Shown: positions 54,249 to 62,606 of the stretch, piece by piece
How positions within the stretch are numbered: the stretch's first letter is position 1
How the letters are laid out: the number at the start of each line of letters is the position of its first letter
Assembly (NCBI RefSeq): GCF_002556545.1
Contig: NZ_CP022685.1
Location: forward strand, 4,132,001 to 4,196,000
Length of the DNA stretch: 64,000 nucleotides
Direction of reading: 5' to 3'
From: Streptomyces formicae
Lineage (GTDB): Bacteria > Actinomycetota > Actinomycetes > Streptomycetales > Streptomycetaceae
The notes under the pieces: model-generated
Seen by the model: only the letters and a program-made list of their open reading frames with translations
Database searches by the model: none
Told to the model about the DNA's origin: nothing
Position numbers and translations under genes: made by a program

Positions 54249-55184
54249 TCAGCGGATGTCCAGGACGGCCTTGCCCGGTACGCGGCGGCCCGCCAGTTCG
54301 GCGGCCGCGTGCGCCGCCCGCGTCCAGTCGGTGCGCAGGGCGACCTGCGGGTCGAGATCGCCCCTGGCGGTGAGCGCGGCGAGCCAGGTGAGGTCGGCGC
54401 CGAGGCCCACGGCATCGTCCAGCAGGTAGTAGGTGACGATCTGGCGGTTGTGGCGGCGGTCGTTTCCGAAGAGGGCTCCGAACGGGAACCGCTCGCCGTC
54501 ACCGGATGAGTGGCCCGCGGCGACCAGCACGCCGTTCTCGGTCAGGGCGCCGTGCGCGGCGACCAGGTGGGCGCCGCCGACCAGTTCGACCGCGCCGTGC
54601 ACCGGCTCCAGGTGCGCGAGCGCGGCCGGGTCGGTGACGACCTCGTGGGCACCGAGCGCGCGCAGTCCTTCCGCCTTCGCCGGGTCGCTGGTCAGCGCGG
54701 TGACGTGGGCGCCGCCGAGGGCCGCGAGCTGGAGGGCGAAGCGGCCGACGCCGCCGCCCGCGCCGGTCACCAGGACGCGCCGCCCCAGGATGGGGCCGAT
54801 ACGGCGCAGGGCGCGCAGGGCGGTGCCCGCCGCGACCGGCAGCGTACTGATGGGTCCGGGATCGGCGCCCTCGGGCACGGTGCCCATCATCCCGGTGTCG
54901 ACGGCGCGGAGCTCGGCCCACGCGCCCTCGGCCCCCACGGTCACGACGGGGGTACCGGCCACGGGGCCGGTGCCGTCGGCGGCCGCCCTGACCACCACGC
55001 CCGCGGCGTCCCAGCCGGGCACCGTGCCCGCTTCGCCCTCGGGGACCACGTGGTGGACCTCGCCCGCGTTGAGGGAGAACGAGTGGACCTGGATCAGGGC
55101 CTGGTGGGCGGCGGGTTCGGGGTCGGCGACCTCGGTGAGCGCGAGGTGTCCCGGGGCTGAGTGGTCGATCGTCAGTGCCTTCAT
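54249..55184 (-). CDS. MDR-superfamily NADPH:quinone-type oxidoreductase
   Basis: A 311-residue zinc-free medium-chain reductase. The N-terminal GroES-like domain has NAGEVHHVVPEGEAG, and the nucleotide fold has TGAGGGVGRFALQLAA. Residues for structural zinc are missing, as in quinone and enoyl reductases. It is divergent from a TetR gene with a perfect palindrome between, so it is the probable target. The electrophile or quinone it reduces is unknown. Confidence 0.9.
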   Translation of the reverse strand: MKALTIDHSAPGHLALTEVADPEPAAHQALIQVHSFSLNAGEVHHVVPEGEAGTVPGWDAAGVVVRAAADGTGPVAGTPVVTVGAEGAWAELRAVDTGMMGTVPEGADPGPISTLPVAAGTALRALRRIGPILGRRVLVTGAGGGVGRFALQLAALGGAHVTALTSDPAKAEGLRALGAHEVVTDPAALAHLEPVHGAVELVGGAHLVAAHGALTENGVLVAAGHSSGDGERFPFGALFGNDRRHNRQIVTYYLLDDAVGLGADLTWLAALTARGDLDPQVALRTDWTRAAHAAAELAGRRVPGKAVLDIR

Positions 55185-55196
55185 GACGACAGATAG

Positions 55197-55211
55197 TGCC
55201 ACTGAGTGGCA
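55197..55211. promoter_or_regulatory. Perfect TetR operator palindrome
   Basis: TGCCACTGAGTGGCA is a 7+7 perfect dyad around one base, midway in the 68-bp divergent promoter. Its half-site resembles that of the SDR/TetR pair at 11538. Confidence 0.8.
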
Positions 55212-55239
55212 TTAGGCAACAAGGGGCAATCGCGATTGG

Positions 55240-55245
55240 TAGGCT
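55240..55245 (+). promoter_or_regulatory. -10 box of the second TetR gene (leaderless)
   Basis: TAGGCT ends 7 nt before the GTG at 55253; no ribosome binding site lies between them. Confidence 0.6.
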
Positions 55246-55252
55246 CTGCCGG

Positions 55253-55927
55253 GTGAAGACGACCGCGAAGGAACTACCGGGGCGACCGGTCCGGCCGATC
55301 CCGCCGGAACTACCGCTGCGCGAGCGCAAGAAGCTGCGGACCCGGCAGGCCCTGGTCGACACAGCCCTCGAACTGTTCACCGCGCGGGACTTCACCGCCG
55401 TGACGCTGGACGAGATCGTCGACGCGGTGGAAGTCTCCAAGCGCACCTTCTTCCGCACGTTCACCTCGAAGGAAGACGTGGCCCTGGCCCCGGAGAAGGA
55501 ACTCTGGGCCGCCTACCTCGCGGACATCGAGACGCGCCCCCTGGACGGCGAACACCTGCTCGGCGCCTACAAGGACGCGCTGTTCGCGGCGCTGGAGCAG
55601 ACGGCGGACGGCTGGGAGCAGCGCTTCCTGGCCAGCCGCAGCCTCGCCGACCGGACCCCCGCGCTGAGCGCGCACAGCCTGCGCCACTGCTCGGAGGTCT
55701 CCGCGGAAGCCGTCCGGATCATGGCGGACCGCCTGGCCGAACGGTCCCCCGGCCGCACCGAACTCCGCCTGCTGCTCGACCTCATGCTCGCCGCGTGGCG
55801 CTGCGCCCTGGAGGCGTGGACCGCACCGGAGACCGCACGACAGGACCGCCCGGCACTCCTCCGCCACATGCGCGAGGCGTTCGCGGCGATTCCGGCGGTG
55901 GCGGCGCTGGCGGCGCGGGACGCCTGA
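55253..55927 (+). CDS. TetR-family transcriptional regulator
   Basis: A 224-residue repressor. The HTH is AVTLDEIVDAVEVSKRTFFRTFTSKEDV, close to that of the TetR at 11611 (VTVDEIV, SKRTFF, SKEDV). The rest is a helical ligand domain with the TetR_C-like LLLDLMLAAWRCALEAW. It is preceded at short distance by an operator and by its own -10 box, so autorepression is likely. GTG at 55253 is preferred over an in-frame ATG at 55196 that lies inside the operator. Confidence 0.9.
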   Translation: MKTTAKELPGRPVRPIPPELPLRERKKLRTRQALVDTALELFTARDFTAVTLDEIVDAVEVSKRTFFRTFTSKEDVALAPEKELWAAYLADIETRPLDGEHLLGAYKDALFAALEQTADGWEQRFLASRSLADRTPALSAHSLRHCSEVSAEAVRIMADRLAERSPGRTELRLLLDLMLAAWRCALEAWTAPETARQDRPALLRHMREAFAAIPAVAALAARDA

Positions 55928-56001
55928 CGCCACCACCGCGCCGACCGGCGCCGCCAACTCCCTGCCACACCCCACCCGCCCCCTCTCAGCGTGATCTGCC
56001 G

Positions 56002-56139
56002 TCACCTGCCGGGAGCTGCCGACCGGGGCGCGACGAGACAGACAGCACGCTCATGGGGCCGTTCCGGAGCCCCCTGAAGATCCAGGTGCACCCAGACCGT
56101 CTTGCCCTCGTCACGGGGCCGCACGCCCGCCGGACACAT
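56002..56139 (-). pseudogene. Relic of an RsbW-type ATP-binding protein (C-terminus only)
   Basis: The frame encodes GVRPRDEGKTVWVHLDLQG and then a short tail to the stop at 56002-56004. This is the typical C-terminal end of Streptomyces HATPase_c proteins of about 140 residues. Nothing of the ATP-binding fold remains upstream; the frame meets the HTH relic head to head near 56130. Confidence 0.7.
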
Positions 56140-56278
56140 CGCTGCCCGACCCGGCGATGTGCGATTGCTACTTGAGCTCTACGGAGCCGAAAATCCGGAA
56201 GCCCATCCGCAGTTGGAACAACTCGACCGGGACGCGCACAGGCGCGGCTGGCGGCTCAGCCCCAACCGGAGGACGTAG
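56129..56278 (+). pseudogene. Relic of an XRE/DUF5753 regulator (internal fragment)
   Basis: The frame reads GHIAARPGDVRLLLELYG, then AENPEAHPQLEQLDRDAHRRGW, and stops at TAG 56276. This matches the region after the HTH in DUF5753 regulators (the ENG..xxRPxDVRxLxxLYG and RRGWW patterns). Both the HTH and the ligand domain are missing. Confidence 0.7.
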
Positions 56279-56306
56279 CGCAGCCGGGGGCAGCGAGGTC
56301 TGCTAA

Positions 56307-56846
56307 GTGGGGGCGGGCGGGTGGGAGAAGACATCTGCGGATCGGTGCCGGGGGCGGGCCGATCGGCCGGGACATCCGCAGTCCGGAAGGGCCTCGCCCG
56401 GTCGGCACGAACGGCGTCGGGAGACGTCATTCCCGTCGCGGACCGAGCAGCACCCGTCGGCGCTCAGCAGCCGGTGACGTCAGGATCCGCTGGGTGGGGG
56501 CGGGTGGGCGGGAGAAGACATCTGCGGATCGGTGCCGGGGGGGCGGGCCGATCGGCCGGGACATCCGCAGTCCGGAAGGGCTCGCCCGGTCGGCACGAAC
56601 GGCGCCGGGAGACGTCATGCCCGTCGCGGGCCGGGTAGCGCCCGTCGGCGCTCAGCAGCCGGTGAGCCCGGGATCCGCTGGGTGGGGGCGGGCGGGTGGG
56701 AGGAGGCAGTAGCTAGACGGTGTCGGGGGGCGAGCCCTGTCGGGCCTCCATCGGCGCTCAGCAGCCGGTGACGCCAGGATCCGCTGGGTGGGGGCGGGCG
56801 GGTGGGAGAGGGCAGCGCCTGGGCGGGTGGGAGAGGGCAGCGCCTG
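56307..56846. repeat. Minisatellite, four related units
   Basis: Copies start at GTGGGGGCGGG at 56307, 56494, 56682 and 56787, so the periods are 187, 188 and 105 bp. The first two units are nearly identical (both contain ACATCTGCGGATCGGTGCCG and CCGGGACATCCGCAGTCCGG); the third has lost about 80 bp; the fourth is short and ends in two exact 25-bp copies (56797-56821 and 56822-56846). No coding pattern is evident. Confidence 0.85.
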
Positions 56847-56899
56847 GGCGGGCGGCGCCAGCCCACGTGGACGACACAGGCGGCGCCAGCCCCCCCCCC

Positions 56900-58375
56900 T
56901 CAGCCAGGCCACACGATCGACTGCAATTCGCTGTACGCGTGCAGCGCGTACGACCCGACGTCACGCCCCACCCCGCTCTTCTTGAAGCCCCCGAACGGCG
57001 CCTCCATGTTGCGCCCGATCGTGTTCACGCCAACGCCCCCGGCCCGAAGGCGCCGTGCCACCCGGAACGCGCGGGCCACGTCGCCGGAGAAGACGTAGTC
57101 GATGAGGCCGTAGTCGCTGTCGTTGGCGAGGGCGATCGCCGTCTCCTCGGCCGCCTCGGGGCCGTCCGCGTCGAAGGGCACGACGACCACCACCGGCCCG
57201 AAGATCTCCTCCTTGACCACCCGCATGTCGTTGGTGCAGTCGGCAAGGAGCGTCGGCGTGACGTAGAAACCCTTGTCGTACGGGGGACGTTCACCGCCCG
57301 CGACGACACGTGCGCCTTCCTTGCGCCCGAGTTCGACGTACGACTCGACGCGGTCGCGGTGCGCCGCCGAGATCACCGGGCCGACGATCGTCCCCTTCTC
57401 CCGCGGATCGCCGACCTTCAGATAGCCGATGTAGGCCGTCAGCTTCTCCAACAGGGGGTCGTAGACAGAGCGTTGGACAAGCACACGCGTCGGCGCCGTG
57501 CAGATCTGGCCGCTGTAGAAGGAGAACGTCGTGCCGATGCCCGCCGCCGCCGCGTCCAGATCGGCGTCGTCGAGGACGATCGCCGCGCCCTTGCCGCCCA
57601 GCTCCATCAACTGCCGCTTCAGATCGCGCCCGCACACCTCCCCGATGCGCTGCCCGACGGCCGTCGAACCGGTGAAGCTCACCATGTCGACGTCCGGGGA
57701 GTCCACGGCCGCCTCGCCGACGGCCACGTCCGTGCCGGAGACGACGTTCACGACACCGGGCGGCGCCCCCGCCTCCTCCAGCGCGGCCGCCATCCGGAAC
57801 ACGGAGAGCGGGTCCTGCGGCGCCGGTTTCACCACCACCGTGTTGCCCATGGCCAGCGCGGGCGCCACCTTGCCCGCGGGGTTCGCCCAGGGATTGTTGT
57901 ACGAGGTGATGCAGGTGACGACGCCGACGGGCTGCCGCACGGCGACCGCGCCCATGACGCCCGCCTTCCCCATCGGCCCCGCCTCGTTGATCTGCGGCGC
58001 CAACGCCTCCTCGACCGGTTCCAGCGCCCCCTTCGCGTACCGCTGGAAGCGCGCCACCGCGACCGCGACCTGCATGCCGTGTGCCGTGCCGGTCGTCGCG
58101 CCCGTCTCCGCCTGCGCCAGTCCGGCGAGCGCCGCGGTGTCGCGCCGCAGGATCGACGCCGTGCGGGACAGTACCCCGGCCCGCTCCTCCGGCGTCGTGC
58201 GGGACCAGCTCGCGAACGCCGCACGGGCCGCTGACGCCGCCGCGTGCACCTGCGCGCGGCTCGCCTCGGGCGCGAGCCCCACGACGTCCTCGGTCGCCGG
58301 GTCGATCACCTCGTAGTGCCCGCCGTCGGGCTCGACCCACTCGCCGCCGATGAACAGCCGCTCCGTACGCGTCAT
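56900..58375 (-). CDS. Aldehyde dehydrogenase
   Basis: A 491-residue NAD(P)-dependent enzyme. FTGSTAVGQRI is the nucleotide-binding turn, MELGGKGAAIVLDDAD holds the catalytic Glu, and FSFYSGQICTAPTR the catalytic Cys. The C-terminal PFGGFKKSGVGRDVG is typical. It would oxidise an aldehyde to an acid. Its ATG overlaps the stop of the amidohydrolase gene (ATGA), so the two are made together. A substrate is not evident. Confidence 0.93.
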   Translation of the reverse strand: MTRTERLFIGGEWVEPDGGHYEVIDPATEDVVGLAPEASRAQVHAAASAARAAFASWSRTTPEERAGVLSRTASILRRDTAALAGLAQAETGATTGTAHGMQVAVAVARFQRYAKGALEPVEEALAPQINEAGPMGKAGVMGAVAVRQPVGVVTCITSYNNPWANPAGKVAPALAMGNTVVVKPAPQDPLSVFRMAAALEEAGAPPGVVNVVSGTDVAVGEAAVDSPDVDMVSFTGSTAVGQRIGEVCGRDLKRQLMELGGKGAAIVLDDADLDAAAAGIGTTFSFYSGQICTAPTRVLVQRSVYDPLLEKLTAYIGYLKVGDPREKGTIVGPVISAAHRDRVESYVELGRKEGARVVAGGERPPYDKGFYVTPTLLADCTNDMRVVKEEIFGPVVVVVPFDADGPEAAEETAIALANDSDYGLIDYVFSGDVARAFRVARRLRAGGVGVNTIGRNMEAPFGGFKKSGVGRDVGSYALHAYSELQSIVWPG

Positions 58376-60111
58376 TTGGTGCTCACCGTCTTCGTGTCGC
58401 GGCCCGAGCGCAGGATCTTCCCCGGTACGGCCCCGGTCACCACGTCCTCGCGGATCGCCTCGACGCCGTTGACCCAGACCGCGTTGACGCCGATCGCCTT
58501 GGAGTCCAGGCGCGGACTGTCGCCCGGCAGGTCGTGGACGAGCGTCGCCTTGCCCGCGTCGATCCGCTCCGGATCGAAGAGGACCAGGTCGGCGTGGTAC
58601 CCCTCGGCGATCCTGCCCCGCTCGCGCAGCCCGAAGAGCCGGGCGGGGTCGTCCGTCAGCATCTTCACGGCCTGTTCGAGACCGACCAGCTTGCGGCCGC
58701 GCAGACAGTCGCCGATGAAGCGCGTCGTGTACGGGGCGCCGCACATGCGGTCCAGGTGTGCGCCCGCGTCCGAGCCGCCCAGCATGACGTCCTCGTGCTG
58801 CCAGGTCTCCGCGCGCAGCATCCACGATTCGGGGTCGTTGTCGGTGGGCATCGGCCACAGGACGGTGCGCAGTTCGTCGGCCGCGCAGATCTCCACCAGG
58901 CACGCGAAGGGCTCCTGCCCCCGCTCGGCCGCGATGTCGGCGACCACGCGCCCGGTGAGGCCCTCGTTCGCCTCGGAGTACGTGTCCCCGATGACGTACC
59001 GCGCGAAGTCGGTGAGCCGCCGGAAGACGCCCGCCTCCTTGCTGGCCGCGTGCCGCAGCATCTCCGCCCGTACGTCGGGTTCGCGCAGCTTCGCGATCCG
59101 CTCGGGCACCGGCAGGCCCAGGATCTCGCCCCATCCGGGGATGAGGTTCAGGGCGCAGAACGTGCCGAGCGACATGTTCATCGGCGTGAGGATCGGCATG
59201 GTCAGCGCGACGATGCGGCCGCCCGCCTTGCGGGCCCGCTCACTGGCCACGAGCTGACGCGGCACGCGCTCGGGTACGGCCGAGTCGATGGTCAGCACGT
59301 TCCAGTTCAGCGGCCGCCCGGCCGCCGCGCTCATCTCCACGAACAGGTCGATCTCGTCGTCGCTGAACTGGTCGAGACATCCCGCCACGATCGCTTCGAG
59401 CTGTGTCCCCTCGTGCTCGGCGACGGCCCTGCTGAGCGCGAGCAGCTCGGCGGGCTGCGCGTGCCGGGACGCCACGGGCTGCCCGTCGCCGTCCGAGTGC
59501 GTGGAGGACTGCGTGGTGGAGAGCCCCCAGGCCCCGGCGTCCATCGCCTCGTGGAAGAGGTTCAGCATCTCCTCCAGCTGCCCCGGGGTGGGCTGCCCAC
59601 CGACCGCGTCCGCCCCCATGACGTACCTGCGCAGCGCGCAATGCCCCACCATGAAGCCCGCGTTGACGGCGACGCGCCCCTCCAGGGCGTCCAGATACTC
59701 CCCGAACGAACTCCACGACCAGGGCGCCCCCTCTTCGAGCGCCACCAGCGACATGCCCTCGACCTTGGACATCATCCGCCGCGTGTAGTCGGCGTCGCCG
59801 GGCCGGTCCGGATGGAGCGGCGCGAGCGTGAACCCACAGTTGCCGCCCGCCACGGTGGTCACCCCGTGATTCAGGGACGGCGTCGCGTACGGATCCCAGA
59901 ACAACTGCGCGTCGTAGTGCGTATGCGGATCCACGAACCCCGGCGCGAGGACTCGCCCCTGGGCGTCCTCACTGGTCCGCGCCTCCTCGGCGACGGTCCC
60001 TTGCTCCGCGACGACGGCGATCCGCCCGTCCCGTATCCCGACGTCGGCGACGCGCGCGGGGGCACCGGTCCCGTCGACGACGGTCGCGCCTTTGATGAGG
60101 TGGTCGAGCAT
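58372..60111 (-). CDS. Amidohydrolase, N-acyl-D-amino-acid deacylase-like
   Basis: A 579-residue metal-dependent hydrolase. VDPHTHYDAQLFWD has the HxH metal motif, and GGSDAGAHLDRM the terminal Asp. The layout follows the D-aminoacylase/N-acyl-D-amino-acid deacylase branch of the amidohydrolase superfamily, which is also common in actinobacterial clusters for cyclic or steroid-like compounds. The ATG at 60111 starts LDHLIKGATVVDGTG, the normal N-terminus; the frame is open further into the repeat array upstream, but that part is not protein-like. Coupled to the aldehyde dehydrogenase gene. Confidence 0.88.
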   Translation of the reverse strand: MLDHLIKGATVVDGTGAPARVADVGIRDGRIAVVAEQGTVAEEARTSEDAQGRVLAPGFVDPHTHYDAQLFWDPYATPSLNHGVTTVAGGNCGFTLAPLHPDRPGDADYTRRMMSKVEGMSLVALEEGAPWSWSSFGEYLDALEGRVAVNAGFMVGHCALRRYVMGADAVGGQPTPGQLEEMLNLFHEAMDAGAWGLSTTQSSTHSDGDGQPVASRHAQPAELLALSRAVAEHEGTQLEAIVAGCLDQFSDDEIDLFVEMSAAAGRPLNWNVLTIDSAVPERVPRQLVASERARKAGGRIVALTMPILTPMNMSLGTFCALNLIPGWGEILGLPVPERIAKLREPDVRAEMLRHAASKEAGVFRRLTDFARYVIGDTYSEANEGLTGRVVADIAAERGQEPFACLVEICAADELRTVLWPMPTDNDPESWMLRAETWQHEDVMLGGSDAGAHLDRMCGAPYTTRFIGDCLRGRKLVGLEQAVKMLTDDPARLFGLRERGRIAEGYHADLVLFDPERIDAGKATLVHDLPGDSPRLDSKAIGVNAVWVNGVEAIREDVVTGAVPGKILRSGRDTKTVSTK

Positions 60112-60558
60112 GACGAGGAGGTCCCCTTTCGGAGTGGGATGTGCGGCCCGCCCGGCGTTCGGGGACGGGCCCGGGTGAGCAAATTCCAGCCCGTCCGGGG
60201 TTCGACGACGGGCCCGGGCGAGCGAATTCCAGAGCCCGCCCGGCGTTCCGGGACGGCCCCGGGCGAGCGAATTCCAGCCCGTCCGAAGTTCGACGACGGG
60301 CCCGGGCGAGCGAATTCCAGAGCCCGTCCGGCGTTCGACGACGGGCCCGGGCGAGCGAATTCCAGAGCCCGTCCGGCGTTCCGGGACGGGCCCAGGCGAG
60401 CGAATTCCAGCCCGTCCGGCGTTTGAGGACGAGCCCGAAGGGCGATGGACGGGGGTCCGGGGGCGGGCCCCCGCGACACCAGCCACGTGGGACCCGCCCC
60501 CGTCCGGTAGGACCCCGGCCTCCGTCCGGGAGGGGAAGCCGGGGCAGCTCCGAGAGGC
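60112..60558. other. Repeat-bearing gap between LLM and amidohydrolase genes
   Basis: Apart from the tandem array, this 447-bp gap holds no gene. The array splits an otherwise continuous set of minus-strand catabolic genes, so the downstream pair may be transcribed less or from its own promoter. Confidence 0.6.
60140..60440. repeat. Tandem array of a 43-45-bp unit
   Basis: Six copies, each starting at (G/A)AATTCCAG, lie at 60181, 60224, 60269, 60312, 60357 and 60402. Each has CCCGTCCGG and the inverse-like GACGGGCCC, so it forms a hairpin. The unit ends in GGCGTTTGAGGACGAGCCC, which resembles a dispersed palindromic repeat common between Streptomyces genes. Alternate units carry an extra AG, giving periods of 43 and 45 bp. 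Confidence 0.9.
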
Positions 60559-61686
60559 TCAGGCCCCCGCGGCCTGCCGGAAGCGCGACGTCCGGTGAAC
60601 CGGATCCGTGTCGATCTTCGGGATCACATGCTCACCGATGAGCTTGATCGTGTTCTTCGTGTCCTCGGGCGAGATCCCGATCGGAAGCCCGAAGCTCAGC
60701 TGGTCCGCCCCGGCCTGCTCCCACCGCTTGCACTGCGTGAGCACCTCGTCCGGGTCGCCGCAGATCATCAGCTCCTCGGCGATGAGCAGCTCGATGATCT
60801 CCTCGCTGTACTCGGGGAGCAGCTCGGGCCACTCGGGGATGCCCTCGGGGCGCGGGAAGGTGTCGTGGTAGCGGAAGAGCAGCGACTGGAGGTAGTTGAG
60901 CCCACCGCTGACCGCGATCTCGACCGCCTTCTTGTGCGTCTCGGCGCAGATCGCCGTGGACGTCACCATGACGTTGTCGTTGACGAAGTCGCCGATCGGC
61001 TCGGCGTCCTTGACCGCCGACTTGTAGGACTCGACCACCCACTCCATGTCGGAGACCTTCTGCACGCTGAAGCCGAGGACACCGAGCCCCTTCTTGCCCG
61101 CCATGGCGTACGACGACGGTGACCCCGCCGCGTACCACATCGCCGGGTGCGACGTCCCGTACGGCTTGGGCAGGATCTTGCGCGGCGGCAGGGACCAGTG
61201 CTTGCCCTGGAAGCCGACGTACTCGTCCTGGAGCCACATCTTGGGGAACTCGGAGATCGTCTCTTCCCATATCTCCTTGGTGTGGTTCATGTCCGTGATG
61301 CCCGGCATGAAGCCGAGGATCTCGTGCGAACCCGCGCCGCGCCCCGAGCCGAACTCGAAGCGCCCCTCGGAGAGGTGGTCGAGCATGGCGACCTTCTCGG
61401 CGACCTTCACCGGGTGGTTGACGGGCGCGAGCGGGTTGAAGATGCCCGATCCCAGGTGGATGCGGTCGGTCGCGTGCGCGAGGTAGCCGAGGAAGACGTC
61501 ATTGGCGGAGAGGTGCGAGTACTCCTCCAGGAAGTGGTGCTCGGACGCCCAGGCGTACTTGAAGCCGGACTTGTCCGCCTGGATGACGTACTCGGTCTCC
61601 TCTATCAGCGCCTTGTGCTCCGCTTCGGGGTCGACCTGGGCCCGCTTGGCGGGCACGTATCCCTGTACAAAGAGACCGAATTCCAA
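60559..61686 (-). CDS. LLM-class flavin-dependent monooxygenase
   Basis: A 375-residue luciferase-like enzyme. YAWASEHHFLEEYSHLSA, DRIHLGSGIFNPLAPVNHPVKVAEKVAMLD and the HLSEGRFEFGSGRGAGS signature mark the FMN-type (LuxA/alkanal monooxygenase) branch. It should form a TIM barrel that oxidises a hydrophobic compound with O2 and reduced flavin. GGAGG with a short gap precedes the ATG at 61686. Two CTGACG dyads lie in its 112-bp upstream region. Confidence 0.9.
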   Translation of the reverse strand: MEFGLFVQGYVPAKRAQVDPEAEHKALIEETEYVIQADKSGFKYAWASEHHFLEEYSHLSANDVFLGYLAHATDRIHLGSGIFNPLAPVNHPVKVAEKVAMLDHLSEGRFEFGSGRGAGSHEILGFMPGITDMNHTKEIWEETISEFPKMWLQDEYVGFQGKHWSLPPRKILPKPYGTSHPAMWYAAGSPSSYAMAGKKGLGVLGFSVQKVSDMEWVVESYKSAVKDAEPIGDFVNDNVMVTSTAICAETHKKAVEIAVSGGLNYLQSLLFRYHDTFPRPEGIPEWPELLPEYSEEIIELLIAEELMICGDPDEVLTQCKRWEQAGADQLSFGLPIGISPEDTKNTIKLIGEHVIPKIDTDPVHRTSRFRQAAGA

Positions 61687-61711
61687 GGAGGTTCACCGTC
61701 CTCGTGAGTTT

Positions 61712-61726
61712 CTGACGCATCGTCAG
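61712..61726. promoter_or_regulatory. CTGACG-N3-CGTCAG operator, site B
   Basis: CTGACGCATCGTCAG, extended by T/A on both sides, lies 26 bp before the LLM start. Confidence 0.75.
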
Positions 61727-61787
61727 ATCTTGATGGGTCGACTGTTCCACCGGCCGCGAGGACCGTCAATACCCGCGGGCCCGCATA

Positions 61788-61802
61788 CTGACGTCCCGTC
61801 AG
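61788..61802. promoter_or_regulatory. CTGACG-N3-CGTCAG operator, site C
   Basis: CTGACGTCCCGTCAG overlaps the stop codon of the upstream SDR gene (61799-61801) and lies 62 bp before site B. The flanks GCAT and ATGC widen the dyad. Confidence 0.75.
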
Positions 61803-62596
61803 ATAATGCTGACCCCCGCCAGCCAGCCGCCGTCGATGACGAACGGCTGGCCCGTGATGTACGCCGAGTCGTCGCCGGTCAGGAAGAGCGCGAGCGCGGC
61901 CACCTCCGCCGGCTTCCCGATCCGTCCCAGCGGCACGAGCTTCTTGTAGAGCTCGGCCACGGCCGCGCCCGCCTCCTCGGGGTCGGCGGCCGGGTCCAGC
62001 TGCGCGGGGTTCGTCATCGGGGTGTCGACCGCGCCCGGACAGACCGCGTTGACGCGGATGTTCCTGGCCGCCAGCTCCATCGCGGCGACGCGGGTGAGGC
62101 CGAGGATCGCGTGCTTGGTCGCGGCGTACGCGCCGACGTACGCCATGCCCGTCATCGCCGTGTACGACGCGGTGTTCACGATCGTGCCGCCGCCCGCCGC
62201 GCCGATCTCGGGCGCGACGGTGCGGATCCCCAGGAAGCAGCCGACCTGATTGACCTGGATCACCTGCTGGAACTCTTCGAGCGGGGTGCTGACCAATTCG
62301 TTGAAGCGCAGGATCCCGGCGTTGTTCACCAGTCCGTCGATCTTCCCGAAGGCGTCCTTGGTGGCGGCGACGGCGGCCTGCCAGTCCGCCTCGCTGCTCA
62401 CGTCCAGGTGCACGAACTTGGCGGTGTCCTCCCCCAACTCCTTGGCCAGCGCCTCGCCCTGGTCGTCGAGCACATCCGCGATGACGACACGCGCCCCTTC
62501 GGCGGCGAAGAGGCGCGCCTCCTGCTCGCCCTGCCCGCGCGCCGCGCCCGTCACGATCGCGACGCGGCCGTCCAGCTTGCCCGTGCCGTTGCCCAT
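61799..62596 (-). CDS. SDR, hydroxysteroid dehydrogenase-like
   Basis: A 265-residue classical [17 protein letters not shown] at the nucleotide site, NNAGIL, an active-site Ser in NTASYTAM and YAATKHAI as the catalytic YxxxK. TGAARGQG with an acidic residue after the second strand (VIADV) indicates NAD+ preference. It is similar to 3-alpha/20-beta-hydroxysteroid dehydrogenases of actinobacteria. It lies 10 bp after an LLM gene on the same strand and is probably cotranscribed. Confidence 0.9.
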   Translation of the reverse strand: MGNGTGKLDGRVAIVTGAARGQGEQEARLFAAEGARVVIADVLDDQGEALAKELGEDTAKFVHLDVSSEADWQAAVAATKDAFGKIDGLVNNAGILRFNELVSTPLEEFQQVIQVNQVGCFLGIRTVAPEIGAAGGGTIVNTASYTAMTGMAYVGAYAATKHAILGLTRVAAMELAARNIRVNAVCPGAVDTPMTNPAQLDPAADPEEAGAAVAELYKKLVPLGRIGKPAEVAALALFLTGDDSAYITGQPFVIDGGWLAGVSII

Positions 62597-62606
62597 GGGT
62601 CACTCC

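Noticed and set aside
56307..56846. Open frames within the minisatellite
   Set aside because: They repeat the same low-complexity peptides and lack ribosome binding sites; they follow from the repeat.
60140..60440. CRISPR-like array
   Set aside because: Units follow each other directly without unique spacers, and no cas gene is present.
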